A stretch of DNA of 6,365 nt from Planctomycetaceae bacterium (GTDB lineage Bacteria > Planctomycetota > Planctomycetia > Planctomycetales > Planctomycetaceae). A model generated the notes under the pieces. That model saw only the letters and a program-made list of their open reading frames with translations. It did no database searches and had not been told where the DNA came from. Shown here piece by piece: positions 1 through 5,340 of the stretch (the first letter of the stretch is position 1; each line of letters opens with the position of its first letter). The translations under genes and the position numbers were made by a program. The stretch lies in the NCBI GenBank assembly GCA_016765335.1, contig JAESQE010000275.1, forward strand, positions 3,944 to 10,308, in the 5' to 3' direction.

Positions 1-341
1 TGAGCCCACATCAGCACCCAATCTGAAAAGGCAGTCCCACCTCCGCCATGAATCAGAACGATGCCGGGAACCTTGGCGTTGCCATTCGCTGTCCCCAATG
101 TTTTGGGCGACGCATAAAAAGCAAACACTTCACTCGGCTGCCCGTTGATTGTCTCCCCCTGATAAATTATCGAATGGATTGGGCCGGCGTCATCAACCGT
201 TCGAAATACGGGGATCTCACTTTTCAGTCGTTCAATAGGCCAAACGCCTGCTTGTTCGTTTTTCAATGGTTTCTTCTCAGCGGCAAAACCGAAGCTGGCC
301 AACAGTAAGATCATAAGAGTCGGGGCAACAATTTTAATCAT
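1..341 (-). CDS. Secreted alpha/beta hydrolase (acetylxylan esterase / dienelactone hydrolase-like), N-terminal part
   Basis: The reading frame starts at ATG 341-339 and runs open off the left edge, giving 113 visible residues, so the protein is truncated by the window. Residues 1-20 form a signal peptide: a Lys near the start, a hydrophobic core (LMILLLASFGF), and likely cleavage near Ala20-Ala21 before Glu-Lys-Lys. This suggests export. A beta-strand-rich region follows (about 45-80). At residues 92-113 is a strand ending in VLIHGGGG (His98, Gly99-102), then a DWV segment. This is typical of the oxyanion-hole loop of alpha/beta hydrolases. The nucleophile elbow, acid and catalytic histidine would lie outside the window, so the substrate cannot be named. 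Planctomycete exported hydrolases with this loop are often annotated as acetylxylan esterase or dienelactone hydrolase. Only a weak Shine-Dalgarno-like GGAA precedes the ATG. The fold and secretion are well supported; the specific function is not. Confidence 0.82.
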   Translation of the reverse strand, partial: MIKIVAPTLMILLLASFGFAAEKKPLKNEQAGVWPIERLKSEIPVFRTVDDAGPIHSIIYQGETINGQPSEVFAFYASPKTLGTANGNAKVPGIVLIHGGGGTAFSDWVLMWA

Positions 342-396
342 GGGATTCCGTTCGTGCTGTAATAACCGGTGGAGAAAATGTAACGAACCATTATTC

Positions 397-413
397 TGGC
401 AGACTGACTGCCA
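397..413. promoter_or_regulatory. Short perfect dyad upstream of the hydrolase gene
   Basis: TGGCAG, a five-base spacer (ACTGA), then CTGCCA forms a perfect 6-bp inverted repeat centred about 64 bases upstream of the hydrolase start. Its position would suit an operator or a hairpin in the 5' leader. No regulator is in view, and a 6-bp dyad can arise by chance, so this is a weak call. Confidence 0.25.
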
Positions 414-441
414 TTTCACAATTCAGGGAACCTCTAAAATA

Positions 442-512
442 GGTTCTCCCCCTTACGAAGGGGGAGCGAGAGGGGGGTTTTTAAACTACATTTTGTAGCC
501 AAGCTGTCTCTA
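442..512 (-). repeat. Dispersed CT-tract hairpin repeat, copy 1 (inverted relative to copies 2 and 3)
   Basis: The core hairpin is perfect: CTCCCCCTT at 446-454, a three-base loop ACG, then AAGGGGGAG at 458-466. It is followed by GAGAGGGGGG and TTTAAACTAC. Read on the minus strand, this gives GTAGTTTAAA, then CCCCCCTCT, then the CTCCCCCTT hairpin, then GAGAACC. The same order of blocks occurs at 4011-4056 and 5341-5395. The likeness to the 5341 copy continues outward on this strand to a GAGACAG block near 505-511, so the full unit may be about 70 bp. It lies between genes and has no coding potential. Confidence 0.8.
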
Positions 513-938
513 TGAAACTCTGGAATTCAATTTTAGAAGTTCTGTTGAGTCTGTCTTCAAACTGTCGATATCGCAGAATTGCCCAAGCCGATGTTTTGTA
601 TACGCATGTCATCAGTCCTCGTTGATCTATCTTACCTAGCCGGGGAATTGCTGGTGTTTTTCTCTCAAATCAGGAATTAAACACTCGCCCGTGCTCCTGT
701 TTCTTGGTACGATGGGAGTGGGCGTTTGTTGCCCATCCTACCAGAATGGAAGCGTTGAATGCAGATTTTGCTCGATTCGCTATCCCCTACCTTCAGAGAT
801 TCCAAGACGGTCTCCTGAGTGATGAGATCGGCTGGGAGTGTCGTTTCGATCGTCGTAAAAGTTCTGCATGAACACAACACGTTGGTGCCCGGAAAATGCT
901 GGTCATCAACGGAATACAAATTACATTTCTAATTAAAT
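513..938. other. Gene-poor gap before the cupredoxin gene
   Basis: I find no convincing gene here. The plus-strand frame from ATG 514 is open to 871 except for one TGA at about 623-625, giving 36 and about 81 codons. Neither part has a ribosome binding site or a recognisable family signature. A minus-strand frame at 677-919 starts only at TTG and overlaps the hairpin repeat at 706-742. The last 80 bases must hold the promoter and leader of the gene at 953. I see AT-rich sequence at 914-938, but no -35/-10 pair I would defend. Confidence 0.5.
706..742. repeat. Imperfect hairpin repeat (GGTA-GATGGG / CCCATC-TACC)
   Basis: GGTA, one mismatch, then GATGGG (706-716) pairs with CCCATC, one mismatch, then TACC (732-742) around a 15-base loop. 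The loop itself holds GTGGGC, which can pair alternatively with GCCCAT. The pattern recalls the dispersed 'GGTAGGGTGGGC' type of intergenic repeat familiar from many bacterial genomes, including planctomycetes. That likeness is from memory, and only one copy is present in this window. Confidence 0.5.
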
Positions 939-944
939 AGAGGA
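939..944 (+). promoter_or_regulatory. Shine-Dalgarno site for the cupredoxin gene
   Basis: AGAGGA lies eight bases before ATG 953. It supports this start over the in-frame ATG three codons downstream (962), which would sit too far from the site and would shorten the signal peptide. Confidence 0.75.
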
Positions 945-952
945 ATCAACTC

Positions 953-1723
953 ATGAAAAAAATGACCGGAATTTTGGCAATCGCAGTGCTTCTAAGCTCG
1001 CAGTCTCTGTTTGCTCAAGGCTGGGGCACAATCACTGGAAGAATTGTTGTCGATGGAGCTCCACCGAAGCTGGCTGATCTTGTTGCAAAGAATGATCCAA
1101 CAGCCAAAGATGCCGGGATCTGTGCCGTCAATGCAATCCCTGACGAAAAATTGATCGTTGGAAAAAAAGGAGGCTTGGCCAACTGTGTTGTTTTTCTGTA
1201 CCAACGCCGAGGGACTCCAGACATCCATCCAGATCTGAAAAAATCAGCGGAAGCAACTCTGAAGTTCGACAACAAAGGTTGCCGCTTCATTCCTCACACG
1301 ATGATTGTAAGAACCGATCAAAAGGTTAACTGCACCAACAGTGATGCCTGCGGACACAACATTCATACCTTCCCATTACGAAACCAAGGTTTAAATCAGT
1401 TAGTTGCTGCCAACGATCAAGAGGGAATCGATATCGAATTCGCCAAAGGCGAACCACTGCCGATGCAGGTCAAATGCGATATTCATCCCTGGATGACTGC
1501 GAACTGGTTTGTCTGCGAACATCCTTATGCTATCGTCACCGATGCAGAAGGCAGATTCACCATCAAACTTGTTCCTGAAGGCGAACATAAATTCCGCATC
1601 TGGCACGAAGTCCCAGGTTATGTCAAAAAAGATGGCGACCGAGATGTCGAAGTGGAAATTAAAGCTGGGAAAGTCCTCGACTTAGGCGACATCAAAATTT
1701 CAGCTGCCGATTTGGAAGAGTAA
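953..1723 (+). CDS. Secreted cupredoxin-like protein with a C-terminal regulatory-like beta domain
   Basis: This is a 256-residue exported protein. Residues 1-21 are a signal peptide (Lys2-Lys3, hydrophobic core, cleavage after FA-Q at about Ala21). Residues 24-45 (TITGRIVVDG) begin a beta-sandwich resembling carboxypeptidase regulatory-like domains. The middle part carries a probable type-1 copper site: His135 and/or His138 in GHNIHTF, then Cys175, His178 and Met181 in KCDIHPWM. The order His...Cys-x2-His-x2-Met fits cupredoxins. From about residue 192 (AIVTDAEGRFTI ... LVPEGEHKFRIWHE) there is a second strand set like a transthyretin or CarboxypepD_reg domain. The inferred role is periplasmic electron transfer or copper binding, and the partner is unknown. 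Further cysteines (57, 78, 110, 127, 133, 188) could form disulfides. It seems to be a single-gene transcript: a good Shine-Dalgarno site precedes it and an intrinsic terminator begins about 42 bases after the stop. The copper-ligand assignment is by motif only. Confidence 0.88.
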   Translation: MKKMTGILAIAVLLSSQSLFAQGWGTITGRIVVDGAPPKLADLVAKNDPTAKDAGICAVNAIPDEKLIVGKKGGLANCVVFLYQRRGTPDIHPDLKKSAEATLKFDNKGCRFIPHTMIVRTDQKVNCTNSDACGHNIHTFPLRNQGLNQLVAANDQEGIDIEFAKGEPLPMQVKCDIHPWMTANWFVCEHPYAIVTDAEGRFTIKLVPEGEHKFRIWHEVPGYVKKDGDRDVEVEIKAGKVLDLGDIKISAADLEE

Positions 1724-1764
1724 TAGAGACCCCCTTTGGGTAACCTCTGAATCGTATTCGAATC

Positions 1765-1797
1765 AAAGCCACGCACCGTAAAGTGCGTGGCTTTTTT
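1765..1797 (+). terminator. Intrinsic terminator of the cupredoxin gene (T1)
   Basis: GCCACGCAC (1768-1776) pairs perfectly with GTGCGTGGC (1783-1791) around loop CGTAAA. The stem is preceded by AAA and followed by six T. It sits 44 bases past the stop codon at 1723 in the correct orientation. Confidence 0.92.
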
Positions 1798-1825
1798 GTT
1801 GCATGCATTTTCTGATTTTGTTAAG

Positions 1826-1882
1826 CCGGGTAGCACAGACGATCCCGTTCAGGGTCGTCTGTGTTGCGTAGCAACCCGAGGG
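1826..1882 (+). repeat. Two-hairpin palindromic element, copy A
   Basis: The order is CCGGGTAGC (1826-1834); hairpin 1 with ACAGACGA (1835-1842), bulged T, CCC, loop GTTCA, GGG, TCGTCTGT (1855-1862); hairpin 2 GTTGC-GTA-GCAAC (1863-1875); and the tail CCGAGGG. The same architecture recurs inverted at 2040-2096. This is noncoding, and it is probably a REP/REPIN-like or MITE-like unit. Confidence 0.8.
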
Positions 1883-2039
1883 AATTAACCAAGAAGCTTC
1901 CGCCTCAGATAAGATTGCCGGAATTGCTTTGCGTTGCTCTGGAGCAACCCGAGAAAGATGAAATCTTCATCGCATGCAGACTCGATTCGAAGTAGGAATA
2001 TTCCGGCCTATCTCACTAATTTGAGATAGTAATAGAACC
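1883..2039. other. Hairpin-dense noncoding interior between the two inverted element copies
   Basis: I see no gene here. It holds four short palindromes. GTTGCTCTGGAGCAAC (1933-1948) is followed by CCGAG and so echoes hairpin 2 of the flanking elements. GATGAA-ATC-TTCATC lies at 1957-1971, and GGAATATTCC at 1995-2004. CTATCTCA (2008-2015) pairs with TGAGATAG (2022-2029). This density is high for 157 bases and suggests a structured transcript or nested mobile-element remains. Confidence 0.55.
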
Positions 2040-2096
2040 CCTCTGGTGCCTGCGGCACTCACACGACCCTCAAGCGGGATCGTATGAGCTACCCGG
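2040..2096 (-). repeat. Two-hairpin palindromic element, copy B (inverted)
   Basis: Read on the minus strand: CCGGGTAGC; hairpin 1 TCATACGA, bulged T, CCC, loop GCTTGA, GGG, TCGTGTGA; hairpin 2 GTGCC-GCA-GGCAC; and the tail CAGAGGGG. The single-stranded blocks match copy A, while the stems differ by paired changes. The outer blocks, CCGGGTAGC at 1826 and GCTACCCGG at 2088-2096, are perfect inverted repeats of each other. Confidence 0.8.
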
Positions 2097-2114
2097 TCTT
2101 GCTCTTTGCATGTT

Positions 2115-2146
2115 GAAGCCACGTATCGTAAGGTGCGTGGCTTTTT
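2115..2146 (+). terminator. Second intrinsic terminator (T2), near-copy of T1, with no gene directly upstream
   Basis: GCCACGTATC (2118-2127) pairs with GGTGCGTGGC (2132-2141) around a GTAA (GNRA-type) tetraloop, using two T-G wobbles, and is followed by five T. The sequence is close to T1 (same GCCACG..., CGTAA and GTGCGTGGC blocks, then GTTG). No coding sequence ends between T1 and T2. It would therefore stop read-through, end a noncoding transcript from 1826-2096, or act in the leader of the dehydratase gene 175 bases downstream. Confidence 0.8.
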
Positions 2147-2304
2147 CGTTGAAACAGGCAGTTTTGAGGGTTTTTTCCTCGGATGTCCAGTGGAAAATCG
2201 AAAATTTCAAATTCGCATTTATTTTATTACCGGCATGGTGTATTCTGTGCCCAACTCATACCAAAGAAACGTTACTTTACCAGCAACATATTAAAAGATG
2301 TGTC

Positions 2305-2312
2305 AGGGAGGG
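2305..2312 (+). promoter_or_regulatory. Shine-Dalgarno site deciding the FabZ-like start
   Basis: AGGGAGGG lies eight bases before ATG 2321. An in-frame ATG at 2183 would add 46 residues unlike the family and has no comparable site, so 2321 is preferred. Confidence 0.75.
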
Positions 2313-2320
2313 TGCCGGTT

Positions 2321-2818
2321 ATGCCGCCACGCAAGCTTTACGATTACTCACAATACGATTTTGATAACCCGATGTACACAATTGATGACATCCGGAAAAT
2401 CAATCCGCAACGGCACGCAATGGAACAGTTAACCGGCATCGTCTATATCGACGAAGAAGGTCAGGGGCTGGTCGGTTTCAAGGACATCACAGATGACGAA
2501 TTCTGGTGCACTGGGCACATGCCCGGTTTTCCGCTGATGCCCGGTGTGATTCAGTGTGAAGCAGCGGCCCAGCTCGGGGGGTTTTTCGCAAGAAAATACG
2601 ATCTGCTCGGGGGGGAGTACCTCGGCTTCGGCGGCATGGAGAGTGTTCGCTTTCGAAGGTCGGTCTTTCCTGGTTCCCGATTAATCATTCTGATCAAAGT
2701 GATAAAAGTCCGTCCCGGAAAACGAGTGGTGTTTGACTTCCAGGGATTCGTCGAAGATGTCATGGTCTTCAACGGCACAATGATCGGGGTACCAATTAAC
2801 CGCGGATCAGAACTGTAG
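2321..2818 (+). CDS. FabZ-like 3-hydroxyacyl-ACP dehydratase (hot-dog fold)
   Basis: This 165-residue protein belongs to the FabZ/FabA hot-dog family, which dehydrates (3R)-hydroxyacyl-ACP to trans-2-enoyl-ACP in cytosolic fatty-acid elongation. The active-site signature is visible: GHMPGFPLMPGV (residues 65-76), with catalytic His66 and Glu80 in CEAAAQL. Their 14-residue spacing equals that of E. coli FabZ His54/Glu68. GFGGMESVRFRRSVFPG (102-118) matches the FabZ 'KFRxxVxPGD' region, followed by a strand ending in GKRVVFDFQG. The N-terminal 40 residues (NPQRHAMEQLTGIVYID) resemble the FabZ 'PHRxPFLLVDRV' segment but are diverged and slightly extended. It stands alone, with no lpxA, lpxC or acpP beside it. 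It may therefore be a planctomycete paralogue with its own chain-length or pathway preference, so I do not assign the symbol fabZ firmly. Transcription probably starts after T2. Confidence 0.87.
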   Translation: MPPRKLYDYSQYDFDNPMYTIDDIRKINPQRHAMEQLTGIVYIDEEGQGLVGFKDITDDEFWCTGHMPGFPLMPGVIQCEAAAQLGGFFARKYDLLGGEYLGFGGMESVRFRRSVFPGSRLIILIKVIKVRPGKRVVFDFQGFVEDVMVFNGTMIGVPINRGSEL

Positions 2819-3173
2819 TAGTCCAACGAGCGTTAAAGGTTAGTCATTTGGGTAGAGGCTTTTGATGTCCCGATTGGGAACAAATAAAAACGGACACTTT
2901 TTATTTTACCACGGAGACACCGAGTTAAAAAAGTGGCAGTAAAACAATCAATATAACTCAAGAGATATACTGTCTCGTGTTGCGATGAAATAAGAATCAC
3001 CTGGACTTTTCTCTGTGGCCTCTGTGTCTCCGTGGTTTATTCAATCTTTCCTGTTTAATACCAGCTACGCTGGTTGAGACGTCAGGAAATCATATTCCAG
3101 AATTGTTAAGCCGACTCCAATTAACGCTAGTTAAACCAGTAGGTAGCCGGCACAGAATTCTTTCGTGTCGGTA
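2819..3173. other. Convergent gap between the FabZ-like gene and purN
   Basis: No gene is visible. The gap holds the inverted-repeat element at 2908-3036 and a small perfect hairpin, ACCAGC-TAC-GCTGGT, at 3060-3074. That hairpin lies about 100 bases past the purN stop and has no T-tract on either strand, so it is not a clear terminator. I see no standard intrinsic terminator for either convergent gene. The TIR element could be folding in that role. Confidence 0.5.
2908..3036. mobile_element. 129-bp MITE-like element with 17-bp terminal inverted repeats
   Basis: The left end, ACCACGGAGACACCGAG (2908-2924), and the reverse complement of the right end, CTCTGTGTCTCCGTGGT (3020-3036), match at 16 of 17 positions. 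A further TCTCTGTGGCC lies just inside the right end. The interior is AT-rich and noncoding. 'CCACGGAGACACAGAG' is a motif I know as a widely dispersed intergenic repeat in many bacterial genomes. Both flanks are AT-rich (TTATTTT / TTATTC) and no clear target-site duplication can be fixed. With no transposase present, it would be non-autonomous. Confidence 0.7.
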
Positions 3174-3836
3174 TCAATCAGCTTCGTCTTCGACTGCAAT
3201 CCAGACCCGGCCTTCTCGAATGCTAACTTTCCCCTGGGCATAAAGCTGTACTGCTTCCGGGTAGGCAATGCATTCTTCCAGGAAAACTTTCCGGGCAATA
3301 GATTTGGGAGTATCACTTCCAAGAACTGGGACGGTTCGCTGTAAAATAATCGGACCGTGATCGTACTTGTTATCAGCAAAGTGGACGGTGCAACCTGTCG
3401 TTTTGACTCCTCGATCAAACACAGCCAAATGAACTCTGCCGCCATAATATCCTTCGCCACAAAATGCGGGGATCAATGAAGGGTGGATATTCATGATACG
3501 TCCCCGAAAATCTTCTGGGATTTTCAGCAGAGAAAGAAAACCGCCCAGAATAACCAAATCGATTCGATGTTCCCTACAGTGCTCGAACAGCACATCGCTG
3601 AATGACTCGACGTTTTCGTATTGATTGCGAGCGACAACTTCAGTAGGAAATCCGTAACTTCTTGATTTCTCAATGCCTGCACAGTCTTCGCGAGATGCAA
3701 TGACTAACGAAATTTCAGCAGAGAGTTTTCCCTGTTCGATATGATTCACAAAGTTATCAAGCGTCGTCCCGCCACCAGAAATAAGCACAGCCAGGCGTAA
3801 TGGGTGATTCATGGTTGTTTCGGTAAGGTTTGTCAT
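3174..3836 (-). CDS. purN: Phosphoribosylglycinamide formyltransferase (GAR transformylase 1)
   Basis: This 220-residue cytosolic enzyme transfers the formyl group of 10-formyl-THF to GAR in the third step of purine synthesis. The N-terminal phosphate-binding loop is LISGGGTTLDNF (residues 18-29; E. coli has SGNGSNL). LVILGGFLSLL (94-104) matches the conserved 'GFMRIL' strand. The catalytic triad is visible: Asn116 and His118 in MNIHPSLIPAF, and Asp159 in YDHGPIILQ. CTVHF (149-153) is the expected motif before it. Length is close to the usual 190-215. The start is uncertain: Met1 (3836) and Met9 (3812) are both possible. Neither has a good Shine-Dalgarno site, and homology to the core begins at about residue 13. 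It lies 238 bases past the methyltransferase start-to-stop unit on the same strand, with two repeat elements between them, and no other purine gene is in view. Confidence 0.95.
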   Translation of the reverse strand: MTNLTETTMNHPLRLAVLISGGGTTLDNFVNHIEQGKLSAEISLVIASREDCAGIEKSRSYGFPTEVVARNQYENVESFSDVLFEHCREHRIDLVILGGFLSLLKIPEDFRGRIMNIHPSLIPAFCGEGYYGGRVHLAVFDRGVKTTGCTVHFADNKYDHGPIILQRTVPVLGSDTPKSIARKVFLEECIAYPEAVQLYAQGKVSIREGRVWIAVEDEAD

Positions 3837-3880
3837 AGGATGAATTCGACTCGATTAAGGTTACCTCTAAAAATTCAAAT

Positions 3881-3975
3881 GGAGCACAGACATTCCCACA
3901 AACGGGGAACAGACATTCCTGTCTGTGTCGTTTGAGCATGCCTCAATTCAAGGCAGACAAGAATGTCTACCCTCC
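3881..3975. repeat. 95-bp palindromic element built on ACAGACATTC
   Basis: The ends GGAGCACAGACATTC (3881-3895) and GAATGTCTACCCTCC (3961-3975) are inverted repeats matching at 12 of 15 positions. Inside are ACAGACATTCCTGTCTGT (3909-3926; 7-bp stem, 4-base loop), flanked by AAACG/CGTTT; TTGAG-CATGC-CTCAA (3932-3946); and AGACA-AGAA-TGTCT (3955-3968). The element is noncoding and lies just upstream of purN, beyond its start. It looks like another dispersed palindromic repeat family. Confidence 0.65.
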
Positions 3976-4010
3976 GCTCGCAATGTCTTTTTGAATTAAT
4001 AGAGGAAAAA

Positions 4011-4056
4011 GTAGTAAAAAGCCCCCCTCTAACTCCCCCTTCGCAAGGGGAGAACC
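4011..4056 (+). repeat. Dispersed CT-tract hairpin repeat, copy 2
   Basis: The order is GTAGTAAAAA, GCCCCCCTCTAA, then the hairpin CTCCCCCTT-CGC-AAGGGGAG and AACC. It is the same block order as copies 1 and 3. It begins 19 bases past the methyltransferase stop on that gene's downstream side, so its hairpin followed by CTTTTT on the minus strand could also help 3'-end formation. Its repetition elsewhere argues that it is primarily a dispersed element. Confidence 0.8.
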
Positions 4057-4074
4057 AATTGACGCGTTCAGCTT

Positions 4075-5271
4075 TCACTCTGGAAGCAGTTTACCGAGTA
4101 GTTTTTCGAGATGGAAGCGTTTGATGTTCAGAGACTGCTTCATTGCGAGATAGGCAGCCTGGGATTGTTTGCGGTGTTGCTCGGTGGAATCTGTGCGGAT
4201 TGCGCGTAGCAGCAAATTCTTGGCGGTATGTTCCAGGTCAATGAATTCGATAATCTGTGTTCGATAGCCGATGGTTTCCAGAAGTTGGCTTCGCAAAGCA
4301 TCGGTGGCCATTGCAGCAAAGCGTTCCCGTAAGATGCCATGCTTTAATAGCGGTTGCAGCGACTCGTTATTGACCTGCTTGTAAAATTCATGCTGGCAGC
4401 AGGGAGAAGCCAAAATGACTTTCGCATCCAGCTGAACCGAACGAGCCAACGCGTCATCGGTTGCGGTATCACACGCATGTAGCCAGATCGCCAGGTCAAC
4501 GGGAGCTTTCAAGTCTGCTTCTGCGATGTGAGCTTTTTCGAAATGAATATCGGTGAGTTGCAAATCGTCTTTGGTTTTCTGGCAAGAATCGATCACTTCC
4601 TGATTGGAATCTAGTCCGAGCATCTGCACTTGCAGGCCCAGCTTTTCGACCAGCAGGTGACGGATTGCAAAAGTGAGATAGCTTTTCCCGCAGCCGTAAT
4701 CGACAATTCGAACGGGTCGATCTGTCGGGAAATGTTCACGGACATCGTACACGAATTCGGCAAAGCGGTTGATCTGTCTGAATTTGCGGTACATCGATTG
4801 ATGCACTTTTCCCGATTCAGACATGATGCCGGTTGCAATCAGAAAAGGGCAAGGCGCGCCTTCGGGGAAGAGGTATTGCTTTTTGACATCGTGCGATTGA
4901 GAAGCGGCTTGAACTGGTGCTTCGAGTTGTTTGCGTGAAATCTGCACCTTTGACTTTTTCAGCATCCGAACCTGAATTTCTTCCTGAGTCGTTTTCAGAT
5001 GAGCGTTACGGTAGCCCGGGCCTAGCAGTGCTTTTACCTTTTCTAAGGATTTTTTCCAGGAAATATTCTCGTGTGTTTGCCGACCGTCTACAGCGTACAA
5101 CTTCCAATGGAGTTGTTTTTTGCCTTTGATTTCAATCGGGCGAGCAACTACTTTGTGAGAATAAAGTTCTGTATTGGAGTGCGGGCCAGTTAGCGAAAAC
5201 GATTGCAGAACTCCTGGCTTAAACTGAGATTCAATCAGATCCCAAAGTTCGGTCGATGTAACAGTTGGCAT
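4075..5271 (-). CDS. Class I SAM-dependent methyltransferase, PF13679-like (Methyltransf_32), substrate unknown
   Basis: This is a 398-residue cytosolic protein. Residues 1-125 form an N-terminal region of unknown function rich in lysine. A conserved linker follows: FPEGAPCPFLIATGIM (135-150), then KFRQINRFAEFVYD (163-176). The Rossmann methyltransferase core starts with motif I, VDYGCGKSYLTFA (190-202), which binds SAM. GLDSN (219-223) holds the acidic residue Asp221 expected to contact the ribose. WLHACDTATDDA (263-274) is the motif IV region, and SPCCQHE (289-295) is a distinctive cysteine-histidine motif. The GCGKSYLTF plus PCCQHE combination is what I know from the PF13679 group, which also contains eukaryotic METTL25 and GSTCD relatives. 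The substrate is not established. The start at 5271 has no Shine-Dalgarno site, only a T-rich leader. Its neighbours do not indicate a pathway. Confidence 0.88.
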   Translation of the reverse strand: MPTVTSTELWDLIESQFKPGVLQSFSLTGPHSNTELYSHKVVARPIEIKGKKQLHWKLYAVDGRQTHENISWKKSLEKVKALLGPGYRNAHLKTTQEEIQVRMLKKSKVQISRKQLEAPVQAASQSHDVKKQYLFPEGAPCPFLIATGIMSESGKVHQSMYRKFRQINRFAEFVYDVREHFPTDRPVRIVDYGCGKSYLTFAIRHLLVEKLGLQVQMLGLDSNQEVIDSCQKTKDDLQLTDIHFEKAHIAEADLKAPVDLAIWLHACDTATDDALARSVQLDAKVILASPCCQHEFYKQVNNESLQPLLKHGILRERFAAMATDALRSQLLETIGYRTQIIEFIDLEHTAKNLLLRAIRTDSTEQHRKQSQAAYLAMKQSLNIKRFHLEKLLGKLLPE

Positions 5272-5340
5272 AAAAAACGATTCTGTGTTTGTGTTGAATT
5301 GGCATCAAAAAAATTATTGGAGACAGTCTGAATATAAAAA

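Noticed and set aside
48..308. 86-codon plus-strand open frame
   Set aside because: It is antisense to the signal-peptide-bearing hydrolase frame, which has clear family features. The plus-strand product has none.
677..919. 80-codon minus-strand open frame in the gap
   Set aside because: It starts only at TTG, has no ribosome binding site, and its 3' part is made of the hairpin repeat at 706-742.
1826..2146. CRISPR array, riboswitch or tRNA in the hairpin-rich block
   Set aside because: There are no regularly spaced direct repeats, no cloverleaf, and no riboswitch core that I recognise.
2183..2320. 46-residue N-terminal extension of the FabZ-like protein
   Set aside because: The added residues do not resemble the family, and a strong Shine-Dalgarno site sits eight bases before ATG 2321.
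2106..2364. Two short plus-strand open frames (62 and 84 codons)
   Set aside because: They begin within terminator T2 or just upstream of it and overlap the start of the FabZ-like gene in other frames. Neither has a family signature.
426..3875. Recurring ACCTCTAAAA-like or ACCTCTGAAT words near 430, 1744 and 3862
   Set aside because: The shared word is about ten bases with little flanking likeness. It may belong to repeat edges but is too short to call a family.
3757..4078. Minus-strand open frames of 60 and 67 codons between purN and the methyltransferase
   Set aside because: They are translations of the palindromic repeats at 3881-3975 and 4011-4056.
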